DNA from: HK1 sp965215295
Lineage (GTDB): Bacteria; Pseudomonadota; Gammaproteobacteria; HK1
DNA: 64,000 bases
Direction: 5' to 3'
NCBI GenBank assembly: GCA_965215295.1
Contig: OZ244045.1
Coordinates: 2,976,001 to 3,040,000 of the forward strand
Shown: piece after piece, positions 33,222 through 43,077 of the stretch
Layout of the letters: every line of letters begins with the position of its first letter
Numbering within the stretch: position 1 is the first letter of the stretch
The notes under the pieces: model-generated
What the model was told of the DNA's origin: nothing
Databases searched by the model: none
The model's input: the letters and a program-made list of their open reading frames with translations, nothing else
Program-made: the position numbers and the translations under genes

Positions 33222-33261
33222 GATTTCCCGGAATCCCGCGACGGCGGGACTCCGGGAAGTC
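33222..33261 (+). promoter_or_regulatory. Intercistronic long hairpin between the two permease genes
   Basis: TTCCCGGAATCCCGC at 33225-33239 pairs with GCGGGACTCCGGGAA at 33244-33258 (one mismatch) across a 4-nt loop. The stem can extend three pairs outward with one G-U. It sits in an unusually long 125-bp gap within the operon, 33 bp before the next start. Confidence 0.75.
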
Positions 33262-33293
33262 CGGTTCCGGCTCGGCCGGGTTGGGAGAAACTC

Positions 33294-34190
33294 GTGGCGA
33301 CATCGCAAGCCTTCATCGACACCAGCGAGCTCGACGAGCTGAAAAAGCCGTTCGGCGAGCGTGTGTGGACCCTGTGCCGCAAGCAGCCGCTCGGGACGGC
33401 GGGCGCGGTGGTGGTGATCGTCATGGCGTTCGCCGCCTCCTTCGCGGACTTCCTCACCCCGTACAACCCCGTGGCCAACTCGCTGGAGGACATGCTCACA
33501 CCCCCGAGCACCGAGTTCGTCATGGGCACCGACGAGTTCGGCCGCGACATCCTGACCCGCGTCCTCTACGGTGCGCGCACGGCGCTGTTCATCGGGCTGG
33601 TCGCCGCGTCCCTCGGGGCGACGCTCGGGCTGGTGCTGGGAGTAGCGAGCGCTTACTTCGGAGGACTGTTCGACCTCATCGTGCAGCGCATCGTGGACGT
33701 CTTCCTCGCCTTCCCGCTCATCATCATGGCGCTGGCGGTGGTGGCGACGCTGGGGCCGGGGGTGGAGAACGTGATCATCGCCATCACCGTGCCGTTCATT
33801 CCCCAGTGCGCGCGCGTGGTCCGATCCAGCGCGCTCTCGATCCGCGAGATCCCCTACGTGGACGCGGCGCGGGCCCTCGGCTACAGCCACGCGCGCATCA
33901 TCCTGCGCCACATGGCGCCCAACGTGATGGCGCCCTTCCTCATCATGCTGACGTACTTCGTCGGCCAGGCCATCCTTCTGGAAGCGGTGCTGTCCTACCT
34001 CGGCATGGGCGTACAGGACCCGACGCCGGCGTGGGGACTGATGCTCAAGGGCGGCGCCGAGGAGTTCCTGGAGAGCGCGCCGTGGCTCTCGATCTTCCCG
34101 GGACTCGCGATCACCCTCGCGGTGTTCGGCTTCAACCTCTTCGGCGACGCGCTGCGGGACATGCTCGACCCGAAGCTGCGTTCGCGCTGA
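33294..34190 (+). CDS. Dpp/Opp-type ABC transporter permease (DppC-like)
   Basis: This is the second permease, 298 residues. It has the N-terminal OppC-type segment (PLGTAGAVVVIVMAFAASFA), MGTDEFGRDILTRVLYGART, the coupling loop REIPYVDAARALGYSHARII and the final GFNLFGDALRDMLDPK. The start is GTG at 33294, 6 nt after GGGAG. It is the last transporter gene; the HAD gene starts 47 bp on. Confidence 0.94.
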   Translation: MATSQAFIDTSELDELKKPFGERVWTLCRKQPLGTAGAVVVIVMAFAASFADFLTPYNPVANSLEDMLTPPSTEFVMGTDEFGRDILTRVLYGARTALFIGLVAASLGATLGLVLGVASAYFGGLFDLIVQRIVDVFLAFPLIIMALAVVATLGPGVENVIIAITVPFIPQCARVVRSSALSIREIPYVDAARALGYSHARIILRHMAPNVMAPFLIMLTYFVGQAILLEAVLSYLGMGVQDPTPAWGLMLKGGAEEFLESAPWLSIFPGLAITLAVFGFNLFGDALRDMLDPKLRSR

Positions 34191-34237
34191 CACCCCGGCA
34201 ACGGCCGGGGACGAATCGTCGAGGAGGGTGTTCCGGG

Positions 34238-34960
34238 GTGGCGGTCGATCCCGCGGAGATCGAGGCGCTCGTCTTCGACGTGTTCGGCACCGTCGTGGAC
34301 TGGCGCTCGAGCATCATCCGTGAAGGCCGCGCGCTCGGCGATCGCCTCGGGGTCGAGGCCGACTGGGAGGCGTTCGCGGATGCCTGGCGCGGGATGTACC
34401 AGCCCGCGATGGAACGGGTGCGAAGCGGCGAGCGCGCCTGGGTGCGCCTTGACGACCTGCACCGCGAGAGCCTGTGCGCGCTCGTCGAAACGTTCGGCAT
34501 CCAGGGGCTCGACGAAGCCGGAATCGACCACTTCAACCGCGCGTGGCACCGCCTCGATCCCTGGCCGGACAGCGTCGAGGGCCTCACCGCCATGCGCCGG
34601 CGGTTCATCATCGGCACCTGCTCGAACGGCAACGTGGCGATGATGGTGAACATGGCGAAGCGCGCGGGCCTGCCGTGGGACGCGATCCTCGGCGCCGAGC
34701 CCTGCCGGGCCTACAAGCCACTGCCCGCCGCCTATCTCGGGACCTGCGCGTACCTCGACCTCCCGCCGGAGCGCGTGCTGATGGTCGCGGCCCACAACGG
34801 CGACCTCGTGCACGCCGCCTCGCACGGAATGCGCACCGCGTTCGTGGCCCGGCCCACCGAGTACGGACCACATCAGGACCGGGACTTCGAAGCCGAGCAC
34901 GAGTTCGACTTCGTCGCGGAGGACTTCATCGATCTGGCGGCGAAGCTGGGCTGCGCCTGA
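34238..34960 (+). CDS. HAD family hydrolase (type II 2-haloacid dehalogenase-like)
   Basis: The 240-residue cytoplasmic protein belongs to the (S)-2-haloacid dehalogenase subgroup of HAD hydrolases, which displace halide through an aspartyl ester. The nucleophile is in FDVFGTVVDWRSS near residue 13. Motif II is TCSNGN, the lysine is in CRAYKPLP, and the last motif is VAAHNGDL. The substrate in vivo may not be a haloacid. The GTG at 34238 lies about 10 nt after GGAGG. It probably belongs to the transporter transcript. Confidence 0.85.
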   Translation: MAVDPAEIEALVFDVFGTVVDWRSSIIREGRALGDRLGVEADWEAFADAWRGMYQPAMERVRSGERAWVRLDDLHRESLCALVETFGIQGLDEAGIDHFNRAWHRLDPWPDSVEGLTAMRRRFIIGTCSNGNVAMMVNMAKRAGLPWDAILGAEPCRAYKPLPAAYLGTCAYLDLPPERVLMVAAHNGDLVHAASHGMRTAFVARPTEYGPHQDRDFEAEHEFDFVAEDFIDLAAKLGCA

Positions 34961-35096
34961 CGGCGCGCGCAATCGCGCCGGCCCCCGCGCGGGCCATCGG
35001 GGCCGTCGTCAACGTCGTTTCGGGGGACGGGGCGCGTTGCCCGCCGGGCCGTCGATTTCCGCTACCATCCCGCCACTGCCCACGAGGACCCCCGCC

Positions 35097-36512
35097 ATGG
35101 CCGGAGCCACCCGCCGCCTCGCCGAATTCGCCGCCGGCATCGACTACGCATCCCTCGATCCCCGAGTCGTCGAACGCGCCCGGATGCTGCTCATGGACCA
35201 AGTCGGCATCTCCATCCGCGGGCGCAATGACGCGGACCTGAGCGCTTCGATGGCGGCGGCGCTGCGCCACCTCGGACTCGGCGACGGCAACGCCAGCGTC
35301 ATCGGCGACGGCGCCGCGTACTCGCCTCCCGCCGCCGCGCTGTTCAACGGCAACCTCGGCCACTCCCTCGACTTCGACGACACCCACGCGAGCGGCTCGA
35401 TCCACCCGAGCGCGCCGATCGTCCCGGCCGCGCTGGCCGCCGCGGAGATGGTCGGGGCGAACGGCCGCACCGTCGTCGCCGCGGTCGTGGCCGGGTACGA
35501 GGTGCAGATCCGCCTGAGCCTCGCCCTCGGTCCGTCCGAGCACTACCGTCGGGGATTCCATCCCACCGCGACGTGCGGGGTGTTCGGCGCCGCGGTCGCC
35601 GCCGGCCGGATCCTCGGGCTGGACGCCGCGCGGATGGAGGACGCCCTGGGGCTCTGCGGGAGCCTCGCCGCCGGCTCGATGCAGTTCCTGGTCGACGGCG
35701 CGTGGAACAAGCCGTTCCACACCGGCTATGCCGCGATGAACGGGCTCGTCGTGGCCTGCATGGCCCGCGAGGGGTTCCGCGGGGCCCGCGAGGCGGTCGA
35801 AGGCCGGGCCGGCTTCCTCCATGCCTATGCGCCGAACGCGAACCCGGCCCTCGCGGCTGCGGACCTGGGCGAGCGGTGGGAGACCCTGCGTATCGCCATC
35901 AAGCCCTACCCGTCCTGCCGGTACAGCCACGCACCGGTCGATGCGCTGATCGCGCTGCGCGACGAGCACGCCATCGACTGGCGCGACGTGGAGTCGGTGG
36001 AGGTCGGACTCTCGCGCACCGGCTGGAACCTCATCGGGGATCCGGAAGACGAGAAGCAGCGCCCCGCGACCTACGTCGACGGACAGTTCTCGATGCCGTT
36101 CTGCGCGGCGGTGGCCCTGCGCGACGGAGCCCTCACGTGGGACTCCTATCGGGCGCATGTCGGCGACCCCGACACCCTCGATCTCTGCCGGCGGGTCCGC
36201 ACCGTGGTCGACGATCGGGCCGAGGCGGACTTTCCGGACCGGATGTCCGGCCTCGCCAAGGTGACGACGCGACACGGGACCTGGGAGCGGTACGTCCGGG
36301 TCCCCAAGGGGGAGCCCGAGAACTTCCTCACCCGCGACGAGCTGAAGGCCAAGCTCGACGGTCTTGCGTCTCCCTGGATGGGCGCAAACCGGCGCGATGC
36401 GCTCGCCGAGGCATTGCTCGCGATCGACGAGGCCAGCGACGTCACGACGATCCTCCACATGACCCGCCCCATCGAGCCGGTGACGGTGGCCGCCGGCGCG
36501 GCCGGCGACTGA
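35097..36512 (+). CDS. MmgE/PrpD family protein
   Basis: The 471-residue protein is a full-length MmgE/PrpD member, a family that includes 2-methylcitrate dehydratase, cis-aconitate decarboxylase and iminodisuccinate epimerase. Visible are LGHSLDFDDTHASGSIHPSA near residue 85, HYRRGFHPTATCGVFGAA near 150, KPFHTGYAAMNG and YPSCRYSHAPVDA. All the active-site regions are intact. The specific reaction is unclear; with a CoA-transferase and MaoC hydratase nearby, a C5 dicarboxylate such as itaconate or mesaconate is an attractive substrate. The ATG at 35097 follows AGGA. Confidence 0.88.
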   Translation: MAGATRRLAEFAAGIDYASLDPRVVERARMLLMDQVGISIRGRNDADLSASMAAALRHLGLGDGNASVIGDGAAYSPPAAALFNGNLGHSLDFDDTHASGSIHPSAPIVPAALAAAEMVGANGRTVVAAVVAGYEVQIRLSLALGPSEHYRRGFHPTATCGVFGAAVAAGRILGLDAARMEDALGLCGSLAAGSMQFLVDGAWNKPFHTGYAAMNGLVVACMAREGFRGAREAVEGRAGFLHAYAPNANPALAAADLGERWETLRIAIKPYPSCRYSHAPVDALIALRDEHAIDWRDVESVEVGLSRTGWNLIGDPEDEKQRPATYVDGQFSMPFCAAVALRDGALTWDSYRAHVGDPDTLDLCRRVRTVVDDRAEADFPDRMSGLAKVTTRHGTWERYVRVPKGEPENFLTRDELKAKLDGLASPWMGANRRDALAEALLAIDEASDVTTILHMTRPIEPVTVAAGAAGD

Positions 36513-36540
36513 ACCGGCGATTGAAGGTCATCGAAAGCGA

Positions 36541-36720
36541 CGTGAGAGGAACGGCAGCGCATCGGTCGTGCCGGCTCCCCGAGACCAATCGAACCGTCGC
36601 CGGAGCGGCGACGGAAGGGTGCGGCAACGTGCCGGTCGTGCCGATTCCATGACACCGGTCGAGCCGCCGCTGAAACGGCGATCCTGAAGGAGGAGCGGTA
36701 ACGTGTCCGTCGTACGCAAG
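36541..36720. repeat. Degenerate tandem repeats ending in the MaoC gene start
   Basis: About three decayed copies of a 65-75-bp unit run through the 190-bp gap. Each contains a variant of GCGGCAACGTGCCGGTCGTGCC, seen near 36555, 36620 and 36690. The third and last copy is the real ribosome binding site and start of the MaoC gene (GGAGCGGTAACGTGTCCGTCG). The copies are diverged, perhaps 70 percent alike, so the boundaries are approximate. Confidence 0.6.
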
Positions 36721-37221
36721 GCAGTGGGCGAGCGCCGGTACCGGGAGTCGTTCGGCCGGTACTTCGAGGACTTCGAGGTCGGCGATGTCTACGAGCATCG
36801 TCCCGGCCGCACCATCACCGAGAGCGACAACACCTGGTTCACCCTGCTCACGATGAACCAGCACCCCCTGCACTTCGACAAGGAGTACGCGGCGAAGAGC
36901 GAGTTCGGACGGCCGCTGGTCAACTCCTGCCTGACCCTCTCGATGGTGGCCGGCATGAGCGTGAGCGACCTCTCCCAGAAGACGATCGCGAACCTCGGCT
37001 GGGACAGGATCCGGCTCACGGCCCCCGTGTTCGTGGGCGACACCATCTACGCGGAGAGCGAGGTCCTCGCCAAGCGGGAGTCGAAGTCGCGCCCCACCCA
37101 GGGCATCGTGACCGCGCGCACCATCGGCAGGAAGGCGGACGGCACCGAGTTCATGTCCTACGAGCGGACGTTCCTGATCCCGAAGACCGGCCACGCGATC
37201 GACGACCTCGCCGATTATTGA
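36703..37221 (+). CDS. MaoC family dehydratase/hydratase
   Basis: This 172-residue hot-dog-fold enoyl-CoA hydratase-type enzyme has the MaoC hydratase features TESDNTWFTLLTMNQHPLHFD (the Asp/His dyad) and FGRPLVNS. It resembles mesaconyl-CoA or itaconyl-CoA hydratases, which add water to branched unsaturated CoA esters. A strong AAGGAGGAG precedes the GTG at 36703. It begins the run MaoC, acyl-CoA dehydrogenase, CoA-transferase. Confidence 0.88.
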   Translation: MSVVRKAVGERRYRESFGRYFEDFEVGDVYEHRPGRTITESDNTWFTLLTMNQHPLHFDKEYAAKSEFGRPLVNSCLTLSMVAGMSVSDLSQKTIANLGWDRIRLTAPVFVGDTIYAESEVLAKRESKSRPTQGIVTARTIGRKADGTEFMSYERTFLIPKTGHAIDDLADY

Positions 37222-37324
37222 TAGCCGAGTCAGTCATTCAACCGCGTGTCGCCCTGAAATCTCGCAGGCCGTCACCGATTCCGCGCGACACCCGCGCAGC
37301 CACCAGGGCTTTCCGGAGACGCCG

Positions 37325-38494
<1,170 letters not shown>

Positions 38495-38555
38495 GATGGG
38501 GCAGGACGAAGCCGCTTCGTCCGCTCGTCGAGGACGCGGGCGCACCGTCCGCGTT

Positions 38556-38733
38556 CCACGAGACCGGTGACCCTCCCCCTCGCAGGCATCCGGGTACTCG
38601 CCGTCGAGCAGTACGGCGCGGGCCCCTTCGGCACGATGTTCCTCCCACGAGACCGATGACCCTCCCCCTCGCAGGCATTCGGGTGCTCGCCGTCGAGCAG
38701 TACGGCGCGGGCCCCTTCGGCACGATGTTCCTC
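38556..38733. repeat. 89-bp tandem duplication of the CoA-transferase 5' end
   Basis: The first unit (38556-38644) and second (38645-38733) are nearly identical, with only a few mismatches. The second unit contains the real start and first 26 codons of the CoA-transferase gene. Because 89 is not a multiple of three, the first copy is out of frame with the gene and ends at a TGA that overlaps the true ATG. Confidence 0.95.
38567..38659 (+). other. 30-codon ORF created by the duplication, coupled to the CoA-transferase start
   Basis: A GTG at 38567 opens VTLPLAGIRVLAVEQYGAG, which is the same N-terminus as the enzyme, continues through FGTMFL and stops after PRDR. Its TGA (38657-38659) overlaps the ATG of the real gene (38656-38658) as ATGA. 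It has the same GAGACCG leader as the real start. It may be translated as a leader or may be a silent relic; the sequence alone does not tell. Confidence 0.45.
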
Positions 38734-39840
38734 GCCGACCAAGGCGCGGAGGTCATCAAGATCGAGCCGCCGGAGGGCGGCGACTTCGCCCGCGACGTCG
38801 GGCCGTTCTACTTCGCCGAGCACGACAGCGTGTTCTTCCACGCGTTCAACCGCAACAAGAAGAGCATGACCCTCGACCTCCGCCATCCCGAGGGCAAGGC
38901 GATCCTGCACTCCCTCGTCGGGTCGGCGGACGCCCTCGCCTCGAACCTGCGCGGCGACGTCCCGGAGAAGCTCGGCCTCACCTGGGCGCACCTCCGGACC
39001 CACAACCCGCGCATCGTGTGTGCGCACCTGAGCGCCTACGGCCGCAGCGGACCGCGGGCGGGCTGGCCCGGCTTCGACTACCTGATGCAGGCCGAGACCG
39101 GCTGGTTCTCGCTGACCGGAGAGCCGGGCGGACCGCCGACCCGTTTCGGGCTGTCCGTGGTCGACCTGATGACCGGCCTCGGACTGGGCTACGCGGTGCT
39201 CGCCGGCATCGTCGGCGCCCGGGCGAGCGGCACGGGCCGCGACCTCGACGTCAGCCTCTTCGACATGGCCCTGCACAACCTGAGCTACCCCGCTGCGTGG
39301 TACCTGAACGAGGGCCACGTCGCCGAACGCCTCCCCCGCTCCGCGCACCCGTCGCTCACCCCGTGCCAGCTCTATCGCACCGCCGATGGCTGGATCTACA
39401 TCATGTGCAACAAGGAGAAGTTCTGGCCGGCGCTGTGCGGGAAGCTCGACCGGCCCGAGTGGATCTCCGACCCGCGGTTCGCCACCTTCGGGGAACGTCT
39501 CGCGCACCGGGAGACGATCACCGATCTCCTCGACGCGGCCCTGTCGTCACGCACTACCGCCGAGTGGCTCGCGCACTTCGCCGGCGTGGTGCCCGCCGCC
39601 CCCATCAACGACGTCGCGCAGGCGCTCGAGAACCGGTTCGTGGCCGAGCACGACCGCATCCAGCACCTCCAACACCCGATGCGGGGGGACATCCGCCTCG
39701 TCGCCCCGCCGGTGAGAACCGGCGAGCCCGCGCCGAACCGGACGGCGCCGGCGCTCGGCGAGCACACCGACGCACTGCTGGCGGAGATCGGCTACGACCC
39801 GGAGGCGATCCGGCGCCTGCGCGCCGCGGGCGTGGTGTGA
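38656..39840 (+). CDS. Family III CoA-transferase (CaiB/BaiF type)
   Basis: The 394-residue enzyme moves CoA between carboxylic acids through an aspartyl-CoA intermediate. Features are IRVLAVEQYGAGPFGTMFLAD, GAEVIKIEPPEGGDFAR, NRNKKSMTLDLRHPEGK, and SLFDMALHNLSYPA with the family's catalytic Asp in the GRDLDVSLFDMA region. It closes the MaoC/acyl-CoA dehydrogenase/CoA-transferase set. The substrate is not evident; succinyl-CoA is a common donor. The start lies in the second unit of the 89-bp duplication. Confidence 0.92.
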   Translation: MTLPLAGIRVLAVEQYGAGPFGTMFLADQGAEVIKIEPPEGGDFARDVGPFYFAEHDSVFFHAFNRNKKSMTLDLRHPEGKAILHSLVGSADALASNLRGDVPEKLGLTWAHLRTHNPRIVCAHLSAYGRSGPRAGWPGFDYLMQAETGWFSLTGEPGGPPTRFGLSVVDLMTGLGLGYAVLAGIVGARASGTGRDLDVSLFDMALHNLSYPAAWYLNEGHVAERLPRSAHPSLTPCQLYRTADGWIYIMCNKEKFWPALCGKLDRPEWISDPRFATFGERLAHRETITDLLDAALSSRTTAEWLAHFAGVVPAAPINDVAQALENRFVAEHDRIQHLQHPMRGDIRLVAPPVRTGEPAPNRTAPALGEHTDALLAEIGYDPEAIRRLRAAGVV

Positions 39841-40114
39841 GCTCCCGAAGCTCCGAGGCTCCGCAGCACCGAGGCATCGCGAAACTGCAACTCGGCCGTG
39901 GCGCCGGTGCGGGGTACCGTGTCGGACCGGCCGAACCCGCCGTCATCCCGGGACGACGCCATGACCTCCGCAATCGCAACCTGCATCGCGCAGGAGATCG
40001 CACTGTGCCCTTCGTGCCCTTGCGGCCGGTCCGGATCGAGATACCCGAGACGCTTCCCGTCCTGTCCGGCGACGATCCCGCCGGTGGAGGCGGATACCGC
40101 CGCCGCGGTGGCGT

Positions 40115-41305
40115 TCAGATGACGTTTCTCGACCGCATGTGGCCGATTTCGTCGGCGGAGAACCCGAACTCGCCGAGGATCTCGTCGGTGTGTTCGCCGC
40201 GCTCCGCGGTGTGGCGGCAGGGCATGGACGGCACGCCTTCGATGTTCACCGCATTGCGCACGACGTCGACCTCCCCGAGCACCGGGTGGCGGGTGGTGGT
40301 GCGCCGCATCCGCAGGTGCTCGACCTGCGGGTCCGCCCACATCTCGTCCATCCGGTAGATCGGCCCGCAGGGGACCCCCCCGTCGTTGAGGGCCTCGATC
40401 CACTCCGCGCTCCTGCGCCTGCGCAGGTGCGCCTGAAGCCGCTCGTTGAGGTCGTCGCGGTTCTTCGAGCGCGCTTCGTCGGTGGCGTAGCGCGGATCGT
40501 CGCCCAGGTCGGGGTCACCGAGCACGCCGCACAGCCGCCGCCACATCCCGTCACCGCTCGCGGCGATGTTGACGTATCCGTCCGCGGTCTCGAACACCCC
40601 GGTCGGGATGCTCGTGGGGTGGTTGTTCCCGGCCTGGGGCGGAACCTCGCCGGCGATCGTCCAGCGCGCCGCCTGGAAGTCGAGCATCGCGATCTGCGCT
40701 TCCAGCAACGACGAGTGCACCCAACGGCCCTCGCCGGTCTCCTCGCGTTCGAGCAACGCGATGAAGATGCCGATGGATGCGTACAGCCCGCTCGCCAGAT
40801 CCGCGATGGGCACCCCCACCCGCACCGGGCCCTGGCCGGGCAGGCCGGTGATCCACATCAGCCCGCCCATCCCCTGCGCAATCTGGTCGAACCCGGGACG
40901 CAGGCGGTAGGGTCCGGCCTGCCCGAACCCGGAGATGCTCGCGTAGACGATCCGCCGGTTCGCGGCCCGGCACGCGGCGTAGTCGATCCCGAGGCGCGAC
41001 TTCACGTCCGGACGATAGTTCTCGACCACGACGTCGGCGCGCTCGACGAGGCGCATGAACGCCGCGTGGCCGGCGGGGTCCTTGAGGTTCAGGGTCATCG
41101 ACCGCTTGTTGCGATGGAGGTTCTGGAAATCCGGCCCGTGCCGCGCGCCGCCCATTCCGCCGGCCTCGTCGATCGCCTCGGGCGCCTCGATCTTGATGAC
41201 GTCGGCTCCCCAGTCCGCGAGCTGGCGCACCGCGGTCGGACCCGCGCGCACGCGAGTGAGATCGAGTACCGTGAAGCGTGCGAGCGGCATGGTGGATCGG
41301 GTCAT
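40115..41305 (-). CDS. Second family III CoA-transferase
   Basis: This 396-residue enzyme is related only distantly to the neighbour at 38656. It shows FTVLDLTRVRAGPTAVRQLAD, GADVIKIEAPE, NRNKRS-like HRNKRSMTLNLKDPAG, the catalytic Asp region preceding SLLEAQIAMLDFQA, and GVPCGPIYRMDEM. ATGs at 41305 and 41290 are both possible; neither has a clear ribosome binding site. It converges with the first CoA-transferase and is divergent from the amidohydrolase gene. Confidence 0.9.
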   Translation of the reverse strand: MTRSTMPLARFTVLDLTRVRAGPTAVRQLADWGADVIKIEAPEAIDEAGGMGGARHGPDFQNLHRNKRSMTLNLKDPAGHAAFMRLVERADVVVENYRPDVKSRLGIDYAACRAANRRIVYASISGFGQAGPYRLRPGFDQIAQGMGGLMWITGLPGQGPVRVGVPIADLASGLYASIGIFIALLEREETGEGRWVHSSLLEAQIAMLDFQAARWTIAGEVPPQAGNNHPTSIPTGVFETADGYVNIAASGDGMWRRLCGVLGDPDLGDDPRYATDEARSKNRDDLNERLQAHLRRRRSAEWIEALNDGGVPCGPIYRMDEMWADPQVEHLRMRRTTTRHPVLGEVDVVRNAVNIEGVPSMPCRHTAERGEHTDEILGEFGFSADEIGHMRSRNVI

Positions 41306-41511
41306 GGCCGTGTCATCGGATCGCGACGGGCGCGGCGGGCCGCCGGCTCCGATTATGGCACCGTCCACCCCGTGGCGTGACGAATGAACCGGAACGACGC
41401 CGCCGCTTCCACACTCGACGGAGCCCCGCCGGTGCGGCGCCAGGCTCGACCGGCCATCGCCGGCCCGCAAGGGCGCGGTGCGAACAATGAACCGTCATGG
41501 AGAACCACCGA

Positions 41512-42987
41512 ATGTCCATCCCTCCGACCACGTGCGATCTGCTGATTCACTCCGGCGACGTGATTGACGGCACGGGAGCGGCCCGTGCCCACCTCGACGT
41601 CGCCGTCACCGGCGACCGCGTCGTCGCGGTCGGCGATCACCTCGATTCCCGCATCGAGGCCGTCAGCAAGATCGACGCCTCCGGGCTCGTCGTCGCTCCG
41701 GGATTCATCGACGCGCACACCCACGATGACCGCGCGGTGCTCTCCAGCCCCGACATGACGCCGAAGATCAGCCAGGGCGTGACGTCGGTCGTGACCGGGA
41801 ACTGCGGGGTCAGCCTCGCCCCGTTCGCGGGCTCCGAGCCACCGCCGCCGATGAACCTGCTGGGAGACGGCCGGTGGTACCGGTTCGCGACGATGCGCGA
41901 GTACATGGCCGAGGTCGAAGCATCGCCGCCGGCGCTCAATCTCGCGCCGCTCGTGGGTCACACCGCGCTTCGGGCGACGGCGATGAGCGACCTCCACCGG
42001 GCGGCGTCCGCGGCCGAGATCGCGCACATGGAGACCTTGCTCGACGAAGCTCTGGAGGCCGGCTGCATCGGCCTCAGCACCGGACTCGCCTACCCGCCGG
42101 CGTTCGAAGCACCCACCGGCGAGGTCGTGGCCCTCGCCGACCGTCTCGGCGCCCATGGCGGCATCTACGCGACCCACATGCGCGACGAAGGGACGGGGGT
42201 CCTCGATTCGGTGCGGGAAACGATCGAGATCGGCCAGCGTGCGGACGTCCCCGTGGTCATCTCGCACCACAAGTGCAACGGCCGGGAGAGCTGGGGAATG
42301 AGCCGGGAGACGCTCTCCGCCATTGCGCACGCGCGCGCGAGCCAGAGCGTCGACCTGGACGTCTATCCCTACGTCGCGGGCTCGACGGTGCTGCTCGCGG
42401 ACTGGATAGACGGGACCGATCGCGTGATCGTGACCTGGTCGGCGCCGTACCCGGAGCTCAAGGGACGCGATTTCGAGAGCATCCGCTCCGAGTGGGGCTG
42501 CGGCGTGGAGGAGGCGGTCGAGCGCCTGAGCCCGGCCGGCGGAATCTATTTCAAGATGGACGAAGAGGACCTGCGGCGCATCCTGCGCTTCCGGGACGCG
42601 ATGATCGGCTCCGACGGCCTGCCGCACGACGCCTTCCCGCATCCCCGGCTCTGGGGCACGTTCCCCAGAGTGCTCGGACACTACTGCCGCGAGCTCGGCC
42701 TGTTCCCTCTCGAGGAAGCGGTCCATCGCATGACGGGCGTCCCCGCCCGCGTCTTCGGCCTCACCGATCGAGGCGCGGTCCGCACCGGCGCACATGCGGA
42801 CCTCGTCCTCTTCGACGCCGGGCGGGTCATCGACGAGTCGGACTTCAGCGTCCCCACTCGCCCGGCGACCGGGATCTACCAAGTCATCGTGAACGGCAAG
42901 CAGGTCTGGCGCGGCGGCGAATGGACCGGCGCGAAGCCCGGACGGATCCTCCGGCGCGAACGGACGGGACCGGATCGGGGCCGGTGA
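41512..42987 (+). CDS. N-acyl-D-amino-acid deacylase/D-aminoacylase-type amidohydrolase
   Basis: The 491-residue metal-dependent amidohydrolase has the D-aminoacylase pattern: PGFIDAHTHDD near residue 65 with the HxH metal ligands, TGNCGVSLAP with the metal-binding cysteine, THMRDEG, ISHHKCNGRESWG and GSDGLPHD. The C-terminal beta-sandwich closes with ADLVLFDAGRV and GIYQVIVNGKQVWRGG. It would release D-amino acids from N-acyl forms. The ATG at 41512 follows GGAG by 9 nt and is preferred over 41497. It may serve the adjoining peptide-type transporter. Confidence 0.9.
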   Translation: MSIPPTTCDLLIHSGDVIDGTGAARAHLDVAVTGDRVVAVGDHLDSRIEAVSKIDASGLVVAPGFIDAHTHDDRAVLSSPDMTPKISQGVTSVVTGNCGVSLAPFAGSEPPPPMNLLGDGRWYRFATMREYMAEVEASPPALNLAPLVGHTALRATAMSDLHRAASAAEIAHMETLLDEALEAGCIGLSTGLAYPPAFEAPTGEVVALADRLGAHGGIYATHMRDEGTGVLDSVRETIEIGQRADVPVVISHHKCNGRESWGMSRETLSAIAHARASQSVDLDVYPYVAGSTVLLADWIDGTDRVIVTWSAPYPELKGRDFESIRSEWGCGVEEAVERLSPAGGIYFKMDEEDLRRILRFRDAMIGSDGLPHDAFPHPRLWGTFPRVLGHYCRELGLFPLEEAVHRMTGVPARVFGLTDRGAVRTGAHADLVLFDAGRVIDESDFSVPTRPATGIYQVIVNGKQVWRGGEWTGAKPGRILRRERTGPDRGR

Positions 42988-43077
42988 TGCGAGGAGGCGA
43001 GTTGCCACGTTCCGGAGCGTGCCGTAAGTTGCGCGCAACCCCATCGGACAAGGCGCAGGCGGTGAGTTCCGAGTCGA

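Noticed and set aside
30499..33303. 934-codon antisense frame across the binding-protein and permease genes
   Set aside because: It is opposite to clearly identified transporter genes and has Asp/Val/His/Arg-rich shadow composition.
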